Source of the DNA: Methylomonas lenta
GTDB lineage: Bacteria > Pseudomonadota > Gammaproteobacteria > Methylococcales > Methylomonadaceae
Assembly (NCBI RefSeq): GCF_001644015.1
Contig: NZ_LUUI01000090.1
Span: 1-43,609 of the forward strand
Direction of reading: 5' to 3'
Length of the DNA stretch: 43,609 nucleotides
The notes under the pieces were generated by a model, which ran no database searches, was not told the DNA's origin, and saw nothing but the letters and a program-made list of their open reading frames with translations. Made by a program: the position numbers and the translations under genes. Positions 43,490 to 43,609 of this stretch are shown here, piece after piece (positions within the stretch are counted from its first letter, which is position 1; each line of letters starts with the position of its first letter).

Positions 43490-43609
43490 TTAGATTTCTG
43501 TCTCTTTGCTGTCGATAATGTCATCAATTGACTGATCACTGATGCCGCTTTCCAAGCCTTCCCTGAGGGCCTCTTGAACCATTTTTAACTGTTCTTCGTA
43601 ACGTAACGT
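43490..43609 (-). CDS. C-terminal part of a ParD-like antitoxin (partial)
   Basis: A minus-strand frame is open from the window edge for 39 codons and stops at 43490-43492. It reads YEEQLKMVQEALREGLESG then SDQSIDDIIDSKETEI, the helical tail typical of ParD-type antitoxins (REGLESG followed by a Ser/Asp-rich helix). The start lies beyond the window. A toxin gene would be expected next to it, but none is seen downstream on this strand, so it may be an orphan. Confidence 0.6.
   Translation of the reverse strand, partial: TLRYEEQLKMVQEALREGLESGISDQSIDDIIDSKETEI

Noticed and set aside
1-43609. tRNA, rRNA and riboswitch genes
   Set aside because: I looked for conserved tRNA arms and common riboswitch cores and saw none, though this was by eye and not exhaustive.

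Overview
The window looks like part of a conjugative plasmid, or an integrated plasmid, from a gammaproteobacterium. A methanotroph-like host is possible but is only inferred from the style of the sensory genes. The left 27 kb is recognisably built like an IncP-1 (RP4/RK2) plasmid but is diverged from it. It has the control operon korA-incC-korB, with korA nested inside incC in another frame exactly as in RP4. It has an iteron origin and initiator gene, a TrbA-like regulator divergent from it, and a near-complete Tra2 mating-pair-formation operon (trbB to trbN plus trbP). Six KorB operators (core TTTAGCSGCTAAA) and two KorA operators (GTTTAGCTAAAC type) tie these parts into one regulon. The Tra1 genes (relaxase, coupling protein, pilin cyclase, oriT) are not in the window.

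Layout: 1-1700 holds a possible gene tail, an unrecognised 222-aa gene and palindromic intergenic DNA. 1711-4337 (minus strand) is korB, incC, korA and a KleE-like membrane protein. 4400-5067 is the iteron origin with ten copies of a CCCGCGACCTATTCCCC-type repeat. 5033-6250 (minus) is the initiator, which carries a QLCLF clamp-binding-like motif but is not an obvious TrfA. 6416-6598 (plus) is the TrbA-like helix-turn-helix gene.

An approximately 8-kb block (6.7-14.7 kb) separates the trbA-like gene from trbB. It holds a TonB-dependent receptor and a cytochrome P450 spaced by 2 bp, then a double-receiver response regulator. Convergent to these lie a sensor kinase, a periplasmic binding protein and an unrecognised gene, overlapping one another. 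I read this as a receptor, oxidase and sensing cargo module. The trb operon fills 15.07-27.05 kb, with short overlaps and gaps, and KorB sites before trbB, in the first codons of trbJ and before trbP.

Right of 27.05 kb the IncP pattern stops. There is a decayed mini-ORF, a bidirectional hairpin, a ParE/ParD-like toxin-antitoxin pair and a tyrosine recombinase whose C-terminus is lost at a cluster of palindromes. Next come four large signalling genes: SBP-PAS-GGDEF-EAL-CZB, a hybrid histidine kinase, HDOD-REC-GGDEF, and CBS-GAF-GGDEF-EAL. The end of the window has an HU gene and several gene relics (resolvase tail, HsdM fragment, cold-shock fragment), then the tail of an antitoxin-like gene. 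The right third is therefore a patchwork of c-di-GMP and two-component signalling genes among debris of mobile and defence genes.
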